Shown one piece after another: positions 1-5,494 of a DNA stretch of 10,622 bases (within the stretch, counting starts at the first letter, position 1; each line of letters opens with the position of its first letter). The position numbers and the translations under genes are program-made. This stretch comes from CAZYSK01 sp964649415 (GTDB lineage Bacteria > Chloroflexota > Anaerolineae > B4-G1), in NCBI GenBank assembly GCA_964649415.1, contig CAZYSK010000142.1:1-10622 (forward strand), in the 5' to 3' direction. The notes under the pieces are model-generated. The model was not told where the DNA came from. It searched no databases and saw only the letters and a program-made list of their open reading frames with translations.

Positions 1-18
1 GTGAATCCCGGCATTCCA

Positions 19-47
19 TTGCCCCGAGCCCGCACTTGTAGTATACT
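19..47 (+). promoter_or_regulatory. sigma70-like promoter for the DUF4258/DUF2283 pair
   Basis: A -35 box TTGCCC (19-24, 4 of 6 to consensus) and a -10 box TATACT (42-47, 5 of 6) are separated by exactly 17 bp. Transcription would start near 53-55, only a few bases before the ATG at 59, and no Shine-Dalgarno sequence is visible there, so the first gene may be read from a nearly leaderless mRNA. The -10 box is flanked by a direct repeat ACTTGT (34-39 and 45-50, 11-bp period) and sits in the palindrome AGTATACT (40-47). Either could be an operator for autoregulation, but this is speculative. Confidence 0.5.
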
Positions 48-58
48 TGTGATCGGAA

Positions 59-346
59 ATGATCGAGATACCATCAATCACAGGCTATCGGTTGACCGAC
101 CACGCACGGCTTGAGATGGAACGGCGTGGGATTCGCGAGACCCAGGTTGCTCAAGTCCTGTCCACGCCAGAGCAGGTCCAATTGGTGCGGCCCGGACGTG
201 CCGTGTTCCAATCACGGGTCGAGTTTGGCGAGCCGCCGCAGAGATACTTGCTGCGCGTATTTGTGGATGTGGATCGGCAGCCGCCCGAGGTGGTCACAGC
301 CTATCGAACCAGCAAGATTGAAAAGTATTGGAGAGATGATCAATGA
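59..346 (+). CDS. DUF4258 domain-containing protein, possible toxin-like partner
   Basis: This 95-residue protein fits the small DUF4258 family. The N-terminal signature is visible as 'LTDHARLEMERRGI' (residues 12-25), followed by a V-x-x-V-L-x-x-P-E segment (30-38) and a C-terminal strand region ending in 'VVTAYRTSKIEKYW', which matches the family's closing 'vvTaY' strand. The family has no settled biochemical role. Small one-domain proteins of this kind often sit next to a DUF2283 protein, and some authors treat them as RelE/BrnT-like toxin candidates. The stop codon overlaps the start of the DUF2283 gene by 4 bp (ATGA, 343-346), so the two are almost certainly co-translated. The ATG at 59 is the only sensible start; the nearby GTG at 49 is out of frame. 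The family call is fairly confident, while the toxin role is inference. Confidence 0.8.
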   Translation: MIEIPSITGYRLTDHARLEMERRGIRETQVAQVLSTPEQVQLVRPGRAVFQSRVEFGEPPQRYLLRVFVDVDRQPPEVVTAYRTSKIEKYWRDDQ

Positions 347-549
347 AGGTCATATACGACAGAGAGACGGACACGTTGACCGTCATACTCTCAGACGCAC
401 CGGTGGCCGAGAGCGACGAGGATAAGCCGGGGGTCATCCTGGACTACGATCGCTCGGGCAACCTGGTATCACTGGAGGTCCTGGACGCGTCGCGCCGCAT
501 CTCGTTGCCGAGCCAGATCGAATACCAGGTCGTACCCGCAGGCACGTAG
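343..549 (+). CDS. DUF2283 domain-containing protein, possible antitoxin-like partner
   Basis: This 68-residue protein has the DUF2283 pattern: an opening 'MKVIYDRETDTLTVIL' (tyrosine/aspartate, then D-x-L-x-V-x-L), a middle 'PGVILDYDRSGNLVSLEVLDAS' region (shown in full only at 29-50) in which G-V-I-L-D-Y-D and L-V-S-L-E-V-L-D-A-S are the family landmarks, and a short polar C-terminus. It is full length for the family and is probably a small all-beta or beta-rich fold. It starts inside the stop of the DUF4258 gene. The pair looks like a two-gene module of toxin-antitoxin architecture, but neither partner shows a catalytic motif that proves this. A chaperone or subunit relationship between the two is an equally valid reading. 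Confidence 0.8.
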   Translation: MKVIYDRETDTLTVILSDAPVAESDEDKPGVILDYDRSGNLVSLEVLDASRRISLPSQIEYQVVPAGT

Positions 550-557
550 TGCGCTAT

Positions 558-629
558 CATTCCTACAAAGGCGCCATTCCGATGGCGCGCCAACATTCCT
601 ACAAAGGCGCCATTCCGATGGCGCGCCAA
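558..629. repeat. two exact tandem 36-bp palindromic repeats
   Basis: Units 558-593 and 594-629 are identical and abut with no spacer. Each contains a perfect hairpin, GCGCCAT-TCCG-ATGGCGC (571-588 and 607-624), with a 7-bp stem and a 4-nt loop. Each unit begins with CATTCCTACA. The same stem arms recur at 5451-5468, followed there by CCCTACA, so this is a dispersed palindromic repeat rather than a local accident. It lies between convergent genes and could stop or slow transcription from either side, although no T-run follows the stems. Confidence 0.85.
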
Positions 630-674
630 CTCACGACCTCGGTTCAGTTGCTTCCGGCCTTGATGCCGCCAATT

Positions 675-711
675 AGGCAGAAGCTGGCCGACTCCGTGCC
701 AGCTTCCGCCT
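675..711. other. long hairpin between convergent genes, possible bidirectional terminator
   Basis: The arms GAAGCTGGC (680-688) and GCCAGCTTC (698-706) pair perfectly around a 9-nt loop. After one mismatch they continue with AGGC (675-678) and GCCT (708-711), giving 13 pairs in all. The hairpin lies about 36 bases beyond the stop of the minus-strand lipoprotein gene and downstream of the plus-strand DUF2283 gene. Neither strand has a U-tract after the stem, so it is not a classical intrinsic terminator. Its position between two converging operons still makes a termination or RNA-stabilising role plausible. Confidence 0.45.
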
Positions 712-722
712 GGAATCCCTCC

Positions 723-738
723 CCCCGATGAATCGGGG
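723..738. repeat. small palindrome CCCCGAT-GA-ATCGGGG
   Basis: A perfect 7-bp stem with a 2-nt loop lies nine bases beyond the stop codon of the minus-strand lipoprotein gene. It resembles the other short GC-rich palindromes in this window in stem length. It may protect or end the operon's mRNA, but no T-run follows. Confidence 0.5.
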
Positions 739-746
739 CGTTCCCC

Positions 747-1901
747 TCACGGCAGCCCCACGCAATTCCCCGTCCCCAACTGCACCGAGTGGTCCGGGTT
801 GGCCACCAGTATGCACATCTGCGTCGCGCCGCCAGGGCGGTCGGCGACGCCGTAGCCCGTGAAGGGGCTCGGGCCACCGTAGAGAATCCACGGGCCGCTG
901 CCCGGCACGCCGGCCTGCTCGGGCGGCACGGTGTTGAAGAAGAAGTGCACGTGCTGGCCCGGAAGCTGCGGCGTGAACCCGGACGTGCCGAAGTCGACCA
1001 CGTACAAGCCATTCTGGACGGAGATGCCGTTGATGCGCGCAGCCAGGGGCTGCTGCTGCCCCGGCAGCTCGATCTTGAAGCTCCAGTTCCAATCCACGCT
1101 TTCCCCGTTCTGCGCGTTGATGGTCGCCCGCACGTTATGCGTACCGTTCGTGATCGGCTCCCCATCCGGCCACTTATACCCGTGCTCGGCAAACACCCAC
1201 ACGTTGCAGTCCGGTTCGCCGCCGCCGAAGACACAGTAGCCGGCGTGGTTCTCCGTCCGCTCGTGGACCTGGTCGCCCTCGCTATCGGTGATCCGGAATA
1301 CCACGTTCTGGATGCCGTCGCCGTCCTTGGTGCCGACGTTCGCGTCGAAGACCTCGACCTGGAACACCGCCCAGTCGCGGAAGATCATGGGGTTGCTTAC
1401 CTGCGCCTGCGAGAAGCCCGGGAACGCAATGTTTCGCCCGTCCATCACAGGGCGGTTGTTGCGCAGGTTCGGGCTCTGGTCGCCACCCCCGTCCACCGGC
1501 AGGACGGGAATCAGTATCGGCGTCGCCGTGGGCTCGGGCGGCGGCAGCGGCGTGTCCGTCGGCACAGGCACGGGTGTGTTTGCCGGCGCGGGTGTGGCGG
1601 TCTCGGTTGTCGTCACCGGCGTGTCCGCCGGAGTGGCCGGCGTGGACGTGGGCCTGAGCGCCGTGGCGGTGGGCTCGACCGGCGTGAGGGCCGCGGCCTC
1701 GGTGGGCGGCGGCGCGACGGCCGTGAGCGTCGCCGCGACGGAGAGTTCCTCCGCCACGCGGGCCGCCACGCGGGTCTCGACGGCGTCGGCCTCCGGCACG
1801 TCGCTTTCGGACGGCTGGGAAGTTGCTGGAGCGCCACACGCTGCCAGCAGCAGCCCAACGGTGACCAAGTAGAAAACACGGATCAGACTTCTTGCGTTCA
1901 T
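747..1901 (-). CDS. surface lipoprotein with Thr/Pro-rich stalk and Chloroflexi-type C-terminal domains
   Basis: This 384-residue protein begins with a lipoprotein signal peptide: positively charged 'MNARSLIR', a hydrophobic core, and the lipobox L-A-A-C with the lipidated cysteine at residue 22. Residues about 64-134 form a flexible Thr/Pro/Ala stalk. A first globular part (about 147-280) holds a likely disulphide pair (C223 and C232) and beta-rich sequence such as 'WAVFQVEVFDANVG' and 'NVRATINAQNGES'. A second part (about 286-384) includes 'GQHVHFFFNTVPPEQAGVPG', 'GPWILYGGPSPFTGYG' and a terminal 'CILVANPDHSVQLG', a pattern I associate with Chloroflexota exported proteins. No enzyme motif is visible; binding or sensing is more likely. 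The ATG at 1901 is chosen over a TTG six bases upstream because a strong Shine-Dalgarno (1908-1916) is spaced 6 nt from it. The gene lies 89 bp after the TPR gene and is probably the last of the operon. Confidence 0.8.
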   Translation of the reverse strand: MNARSLIRVFYLVTVGLLLAACGAPATSQPSESDVPEADAVETRVAARVAEELSVAATLTAVAPPPTEAAALTPVEPTATALRPTSTPATPADTPVTTTETATPAPANTPVPVPTDTPLPPPEPTATPILIPVLPVDGGGDQSPNLRNNRPVMDGRNIAFPGFSQAQVSNPMIFRDWAVFQVEVFDANVGTKDGDGIQNVVFRITDSEGDQVHERTENHAGYCVFGGGEPDCNVWVFAEHGYKWPDGEPITNGTHNVRATINAQNGESVDWNWSFKIELPGQQQPLAARINGISVQNGLYVVDFGTSGFTPQLPGQHVHFFFNTVPPEQAGVPGSGPWILYGGPSPFTGYGVADRPGGATQMCILVANPDHSVQLGTGNCVGLP

Positions 1902-1907
1902 TTCCAA

Positions 1908-1916
1908 CCTCCTCTC
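1908..1916 (-). promoter_or_regulatory. strong ribosome binding site of the lipoprotein gene
   Basis: On the minus strand GAGAGGAGG is followed by 6 nt and then ATG at 1901. This decides the start against the upstream TTG at 1907, which directly abuts the Shine-Dalgarno and leaves no spacing. The strong site suggests the lipoprotein is translated independently and well. Confidence 0.75.
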
Positions 1917-1969
1917 AACTTACCCTTCCGGAGGCTCCAATTGGCGTCGTATGCCAGCCAATGCACACG

Positions 1970-1984
1970 GGCACGCCCCGTGCC
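1970..1984 (-). other. short hairpin between the TPR and lipoprotein genes
   Basis: The perfect 6-bp stem GGCACG/CGTGCC closes a 3-nt loop (minus-strand reading GGCACG-GGG-CGTGCC). It sits six bases after the TPR stop codon. No U-tract follows, so full termination is unlikely. Processing or partial attenuation within the operon would fit, and no clear separate promoter for the lipoprotein gene was found in 1902-1990. Confidence 0.35.
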
Positions 1985-1990
1985 TGTACC

Positions 1991-3631
1991 TCAACGAGAC
2001 GCCTGAATCTGCGGGAGAGTGAGTAAGACCTCCTCAACATATTTGCTCCAGGGCTGGCAGGATGCCTCGATGATCTTCGTCTCGAGAATATCGTCGAGGG
2101 GCGCTTCCTGCCCCTGGGCGATGCAGGTGACGTAAGCCGCCTGCGCCTCCTCATACAGCGCTCTGCTGCCCTCGACGTCGCCTTCTTTGCGCAGTATCTC
2201 GGCCTGCTGCGTGTAGGCCGCGCCCAAGTACAGATGGGCCTGCGCCAATATCCGATACTGTTCCGCCTTCTCCAGGGGAGCCAGCACTATCTGGATCTCC
2301 TCGATCGCCAGGGCGAAGAAGCGATTCGCCTCGGCGTCATCCTGGAGCCAGAAGTATATCTCGCCCTTCAGGCGGTAGGCGCTGGCCAACGCCAGGCGGG
2401 CGATCATCTCGACCAGCGGCTCGTGGGACTCCCAGGCCAGCGCCAGGCCTTCCTGGTAGACGAGGATCGCCCGCTCCACGCCAGCGATGGCCTGCTCCAC
2501 GTCCTCCGGCTGGGGCGAATGCCCGCCGGGCGGATGCAGCAGGTCCTGCACCCGGCGGAAATCCACGCCCGCCAGGACGATCTTCGCCCGCGCATAGGCG
2601 GGATCAATGCGCAACGCCTCCTGCAGGGCCGCCTCGGCCTCGTCGTACTGCTGCAGGAATAGGGCCGAGCGACCGATGAAGAAATACAGGATCTCGCTGC
2701 CTCCCCCCGGCTCGCCCTTCCAGCGTCCCAGCTCCGCCTCCGCCTGCCGGAACGTGTCCAGCGCCAGCTCCGAGTCGCCCAGCAGATCGTGCCGGAGGCC
2801 CAAGAGCAGCCAGAACAAGGCTTCCGCCCGGCTCGTCACGCGGGAACTGAGCGCCTCCTTGGCCAGCGTGTCCGTGGGATCGAAGTGCTCCGGCACCGGG
2901 ATGGGCTCGCCGAGTTGGTAGCGGCCGATGGTCACGTTGGCCTCGGCGCGCATGCTCGGCTGGACGTTGAACTCCAGCACCAGCTCCGCCGGGCTGTTGT
3001 GCGGAGTCAGATGCCCATAGACCACCACGTCGGCCTTGACCCGCTCAGCCAAGTCACCGGCCGCATCGGCCCGGTCCTCGGGCGTCTGGCCCGAGATCGT
3101 GCCCAGCTTGACGCGCTTGTCCAGCAGGGACAGGCTGTCGTGCCAGATCACCAGGCTGCTCTCCCCCTTCGCCTCGTTCGCCGCCACCAGCTCGTTGAAG
3201 ACCCACCGGCTGAGAAGCTCCCCGTCGTCCGAGGGGCGCACGCGGCCCTCGGCGTCGATCTCCCCGATCTCGGCCACCGCGATGTTGAAGTCGCCGGGCA
3301 TCTCCGCCGGTCCCATGAAGTTCACCGCCACGAAGACCAGGGCCGAGACGATCACGCCCAGCACGGCCAGCACCGGCACGGTGGGAATGACCAGAGTGCC
3401 GACCTGGATGATGTTCTTGCCGATGGCGATGCGGCGCTCGCGCGTCCCGGCCCGTGCGTCTCCATCGGACTGGACGATGTCCTTGCCGATGGCCACGTGG
3501 CCCGCGCCTTCCTCGACGTAGCCGGCGATGACGTCGCCCGTCTTGTCGCGGCCGCGGAGATCGGCCAGGGTGCGCCGGAGCCAACGCTTGCCGTCCTTCT
3601 TATCCGGTCTATCGATCCTATCAGCGCCCAT
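1991..3631 (-). CDS. membrane-anchored TPR protein with paired G-D-V-I / A-I-G-K motifs
   Basis: The protein has 546 residues from ATG 3631. The order is a basic N-terminus (about 1-30), motif copy one 'GDVIAGY' then 'VAIGKDIVQ' (32-54), a shorter copy 'IAIGKNIIQ' (68-76), one transmembrane helix (about 78-103), an alpha/beta domain (about 113-235) with 'FNIAVAEIG' and 'ERVKADVVVYGHL' that resembles TolB/CsgG-like periplasmic folds, and TPR-type helical repeats (about 268-510; 'QQYDEAEAALQEALRIDPAYA' is the clearest, at 327-347). Arg/Lys before the helix predict N-terminus inside and TPR domain outside. TPRs bind peptides or proteins, so an outward sensor or scaffold role is likely. The start lies 7 nt after the CHAT stop, with AGGAG 10 nt upstream inside the CHAT end, implying coupled translation. 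A TTG at 3652 would add seven residues. The shared motif with CHAT is the key oddity. Confidence 0.8.
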   Translation of the reverse strand: MGADRIDRPDKKDGKRWLRRTLADLRGRDKTGDVIAGYVEEGAGHVAIGKDIVQSDGDARAGTRERRIAIGKNIIQVGTLVIPTVPVLAVLGVIVSALVFVAVNFMGPAEMPGDFNIAVAEIGEIDAEGRVRPSDDGELLSRWVFNELVAANEAKGESSLVIWHDSLSLLDKRVKLGTISGQTPEDRADAAGDLAERVKADVVVYGHLTPHNSPAELVLEFNVQPSMRAEANVTIGRYQLGEPIPVPEHFDPTDTLAKEALSSRVTSRAEALFWLLLGLRHDLLGDSELALDTFRQAEAELGRWKGEPGGGSEILYFFIGRSALFLQQYDEAEAALQEALRIDPAYARAKIVLAGVDFRRVQDLLHPPGGHSPQPEDVEQAIAGVERAILVYQEGLALAWESHEPLVEMIARLALASAYRLKGEIYFWLQDDAEANRFFALAIEEIQIVLAPLEKAEQYRILAQAHLYLGAAYTQQAEILRKEGDVEGSRALYEEAQAAYVTCIAQGQEAPLDDILETKIIEASCQPWSKYVEEVLLTLPQIQASR

Positions 3632-3638
3632 CGTTCCA

Positions 3639-5273
3639 TCACTCCTGTCCAAAGCGTCGCCTCACCCAGGCGACGGCCGCCTCGCCGGCCTTGCCCACCA
3701 CCCGGCCCACGGCGGGCGTCGCAAACAGCGTGGCGAGGATCTCGGTTATGGACGGTACGTTGTCCAGCAGCCAGTCGCCGACCCGCGTGATGGTGCCGGC
3801 GCTGGGCGTCTCGCCCTCCTCGGTCTTGGTCAGCTCGCCCTGGAGCAGTTCCAACTGGAACTCGGCCATACCGGCCGTGGCGGCGTCGAGTTGCTCGCGC
3901 AAATCCTGCAAGGCCGCCGCGACGCGAGCTAGCCTCCGCTCGACGATCTGCCGGTCATCCGGCGTGGGCTCGCCCAGCACGCCGTAGACGTCCTGGGTGA
4001 TGTCCTTTCCAATGGCGACTCCCGTAGCCCCCGCCCCCGCGTAGCCGATGATCACGTCGCCCTCGGCCTGGACGGAGATGCTTTCCCACCAGGCACCTTG
4101 TTCCTTGTCGTTCACCTGCGTTCCCTCCTTGGCCTCACCGCCCTCGCCCGCCGTCTCCCACAGCACCCCATCCGGCGCGCGCATGAAGAGCACCGGCGTG
4201 GCCCACTCCACGTCGTTGTCGTCCAGGTAAACCGCCTTGCGCGCCTCCCCGGCGGCCGCGTCCACCGGATAGCCGTCGCCGATGGCCCGATAGTACTCCT
4301 GGGCGAAGGTGAGGGCCGCCCCGTCGCTGATGGCGAACTGCATCGCGACCACGGCCGGGATGCCCGTGCGCACCAGCCCCTGGGCCAGGCCCGCGAAGGG
4401 GTAGTCCTGCGAGTTGCGTGCACCGTGGCAGGCGTTCAGCACGACCAGCCGCAGCGTGTCCGCCTCGTCGTGGAGCAGCGTGCCCAGGCGTTGGGCGCTC
4501 AAGGGCATACTATATCCCTCCTCGTCCTCCATCAGCAGCGCGCCCTCCTGGCGTCCCGCGTCGAAGGTGCCGTGGCCGATGAAATGGAGAACGTGATAGT
4601 CGCCTTGGCGTAGCTTGTGCTGCAGGGCGGGGACCGTGGCCCGCTCCAGGCGCTCCAGGATGATCTGCCCCTCTTGCTCGAGGCCCGCCAGCGCCTGCTG
4701 GAGGATGCGCCATTCTTTGTCGGCATTGAGGGGGATGGCGTCGCTGGGGCTGGCGATGGCTACGAGCACGCGCAGCGGTGGGCGCACGGCCACGGGCTGG
4801 ACGCGCCGGGGCAGCTCCAGGTAGCGGACGAGGGGTGTCTGGGCGGAGAGGGCCAGGAAATGCCCCAGGGTTGGGTCGTACAGGAACTCCCAAGGCAGGG
4901 CGTCGAAATCCGGCGCACCGGCGATGCGCAGGCGGACGCGCAGCCCCGCGCCCTGGCGTTGGGCCTCGTCCAGGCTCCGGCGCAGGCTCGTGCGGATCTC
5001 ACCGGCGAACAGAAAATCAAACAGCCGCGATCCGAAGTGGACGGCGGCGTCTCTGGCGTCGGTCTCGGGGTCTGAGCCCCCGCCGGTGGGTGGCAGGGGG
5101 GCCTGAGGCGGCCATCCGGCGCGCGTCTGGAATTGGCCCATATCGAGCTGGGCTGGGAGCGGCGGCAGAGTGACAGTGGCCTGGCCCGCTGGAGAGTTGA
5201 TGACGCGGGCCCGGTATCCCCGCTCGAAGGGTTCGATGAGCAGATCGAAGTTCTCGTAGCTCGTGACGTACAT
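3639..5273 (-). CDS. CHAT-domain caspase-like protease with internal G-D-V-I / A-I-G-K motif
   Basis: This 544-residue protein is a CHAT (caspase HetF-associated with TPRs) cysteine protease. A leader domain (about 1-60, 'FDLLIEPFERGYRARV') precedes the CHAT fold (about 75-375). The catalytic dyad is visible: His234 in 'HVLHFIGHGTFD' and Cys282 in 'LVVLNACHGA', both after hydrophobic strands as the family requires. 'LPWEFLYDP' (126-134) and 'GIPAVVAMQFAISDGAA' (304-320) are further family landmarks. After the protease come 'GDVIIGY' (405-411) and 'VAIGKDITQ' (419-427), a predicted coiled coil (about 439-486), and a Gly/Ala-rich helical tail (about 489-544) that could touch a membrane. No signal peptide is visible, so it should be cytosolic. 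Its substrate is unknown; known CHAT proteases cleave partner proteins in defence or cell-death pathways. It is the first gene of the operon, with a consensus promoter and Shine-Dalgarno. Confidence 0.9.
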   Translation of the reverse strand: MYVTSYENFDLLIEPFERGYRARVINSPAGQATVTLPPLPAQLDMGQFQTRAGWPPQAPLPPTGGGSDPETDARDAAVHFGSRLFDFLFAGEIRTSLRRSLDEAQRQGAGLRVRLRIAGAPDFDALPWEFLYDPTLGHFLALSAQTPLVRYLELPRRVQPVAVRPPLRVLVAIASPSDAIPLNADKEWRILQQALAGLEQEGQIILERLERATVPALQHKLRQGDYHVLHFIGHGTFDAGRQEGALLMEDEEGYSMPLSAQRLGTLLHDEADTLRLVVLNACHGARNSQDYPFAGLAQGLVRTGIPAVVAMQFAISDGAALTFAQEYYRAIGDGYPVDAAAGEARKAVYLDDNDVEWATPVLFMRAPDGVLWETAGEGGEAKEGTQVNDKEQGAWWESISVQAEGDVIIGYAGAGATGVAIGKDITQDVYGVLGEPTPDDRQIVERRLARVAAALQDLREQLDAATAGMAEFQLELLQGELTKTEEGETPSAGTITRVGDWLLDNVPSITEILATLFATPAVGRVVGKAGEAAVAWVRRRFGQE

Positions 5274-5280
5274 AAGAGAA

Positions 5281-5323
5281 CCCTCCCTATTATCATTGTA
5301 GCATATTTAATAGATAAAGTCAA
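5281..5323 (-). promoter_or_regulatory. consensus promoter and ribosome binding site of the CHAT operon
   Basis: On the minus strand TTGACT (5318-5323, 5 of 6) and TACAAT (5295-5300, 5 of 6) are exactly 17 bp apart. Transcription would start near 5288, and the Shine-Dalgarno AGGGAGGG (5281-5288) is spaced 7 nt from the ATG at 5273. This is the best promoter in the window. The spacer between its two boxes is one arm of a large inverted repeat, so a bound repressor would block polymerase. Confidence 0.75.
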
Positions 5324-5343
5324 TCATTATATATTAAATATGC
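5301..5343. promoter_or_regulatory. 43-bp AT-rich inverted repeat, probable operator
   Basis: The arms 5301-5317 and 5327-5343 are reverse complements at 16 of 17 positions, with a 9-bp centre (5318-5326). The outer 12 bases of each arm (GCATATTTAATA and TATTAAATATGC) match perfectly. The left arm is exactly the spacer between the -10 and -35 boxes of the CHAT promoter, and the right arm covers the possible plus-strand -10 box. AT-rich sequence makes short dyads common by chance, but a 17-base arm with one mismatch is much stronger. No regulator gene is present in the window. Confidence 0.6.
5307..5335 (+). promoter_or_regulatory. possible promoter for the ABC exporter operon
   Basis: TTAATA (5307-5312, 4 of 6) and TATATT (5330-5335, 5 of 6) are 17 bp apart. 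Both boxes lie within the inverted repeat, so this promoter would overlap the CHAT promoter head to head. The match is weak given the AT-rich background. If it is used, the mRNA leader is about 150 nt and carries the palindromic repeat at 5414-5477. Confidence 0.3.
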
Positions 5344-5410
5344 ATTAGAAAAAGGATGCGACTACTGGCACTTAAGCCTCATGTGTGGTATCCTTGGAGC
5401 CCGCATCTTT

Positions 5411-5477
5411 CGGCGGAGCGGCACTCCGAGGCACATCGGGCGCGGAAACTGCGCCATCAGAATGGCGTGCCCCTACA
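5411..5477 (+). repeat. palindromic repeat element in the leader of the ABC exporter gene
   Basis: This stretch holds CGGAG-CGGCA-CTCCG (5414-5428), the pair GGCGC/GCGCC (5439-5443 and 5451-5455), and GCGCCAT-CAGA-ATGGCGT (5451-5468, a 7-bp stem with one G-T closing pair) followed by CCCTACA. The last hairpin shares its stem arms and the CCTACA tail with the tandem repeats at 558-629. The two right-hand hairpins share GCGCC and are mutually exclusive, so alternative leader structures are possible, although a simple dispersed repeat is the plainer reading. Confidence 0.6.
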
Positions 5478-5483
5478 GTGAAC

Positions 5484-5489
5484 GGGAGA
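5484..5489 (+). promoter_or_regulatory. ribosome binding site that fixes a TTG start for the first ABC gene
   Basis: GGGAGA is spaced 5 nt (6 nt counting from the core GGGAG) from the in-frame TTG at 5495. The upstream in-frame ATGs at 5381 and 5462 have no such site, and the ATG at 5462 lies inside the palindromic repeat. This argues that the protein begins at 5495. Confidence 0.6.
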
Positions 5490-5494
5490 ACGCG

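Noticed and set aside
59..549. Confident naming as a BrnT/BrnA or RelE/RelB toxin-antitoxin pair
   Set aside because: The gene layout fits, but the sequences look like DUF4258 and DUF2283, and no toxin catalytic residues or ribbon-helix-helix antitoxin motif can be seen.
558..629. CRISPR array suggested by 36-bp units
   Set aside because: The units abut with no spacers, there are only two, and no cas gene is in the window.
675..738. Classical intrinsic terminators
   Set aside because: The hairpins are real, but no T-run follows on either strand, so they are listed only as hairpins with a possible role.
789..2006. Long open frame on the plus strand opposite the lipoprotein and end of the TPR gene
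   Set aside because: Its translation is Arg/Gly/His-rich with no recognisable domain, and it mirrors the minus-strand gene, which has a lipobox and Shine-Dalgarno. It is a GC-bias shadow.
2789..3790. Long open frame on the plus strand opposite the TPR gene
   Set aside because: Low-complexity His/Arg/Asp/Leu composition, no start signal, and the TPR and membrane features lie on the other strand.
5285..5345. Replication origin or phage attachment site in the AT-rich island
   Set aside because: No DnaA-box cluster, integrase gene or flanking duplicated core was seen. The promoter and operator reading explains the island better.
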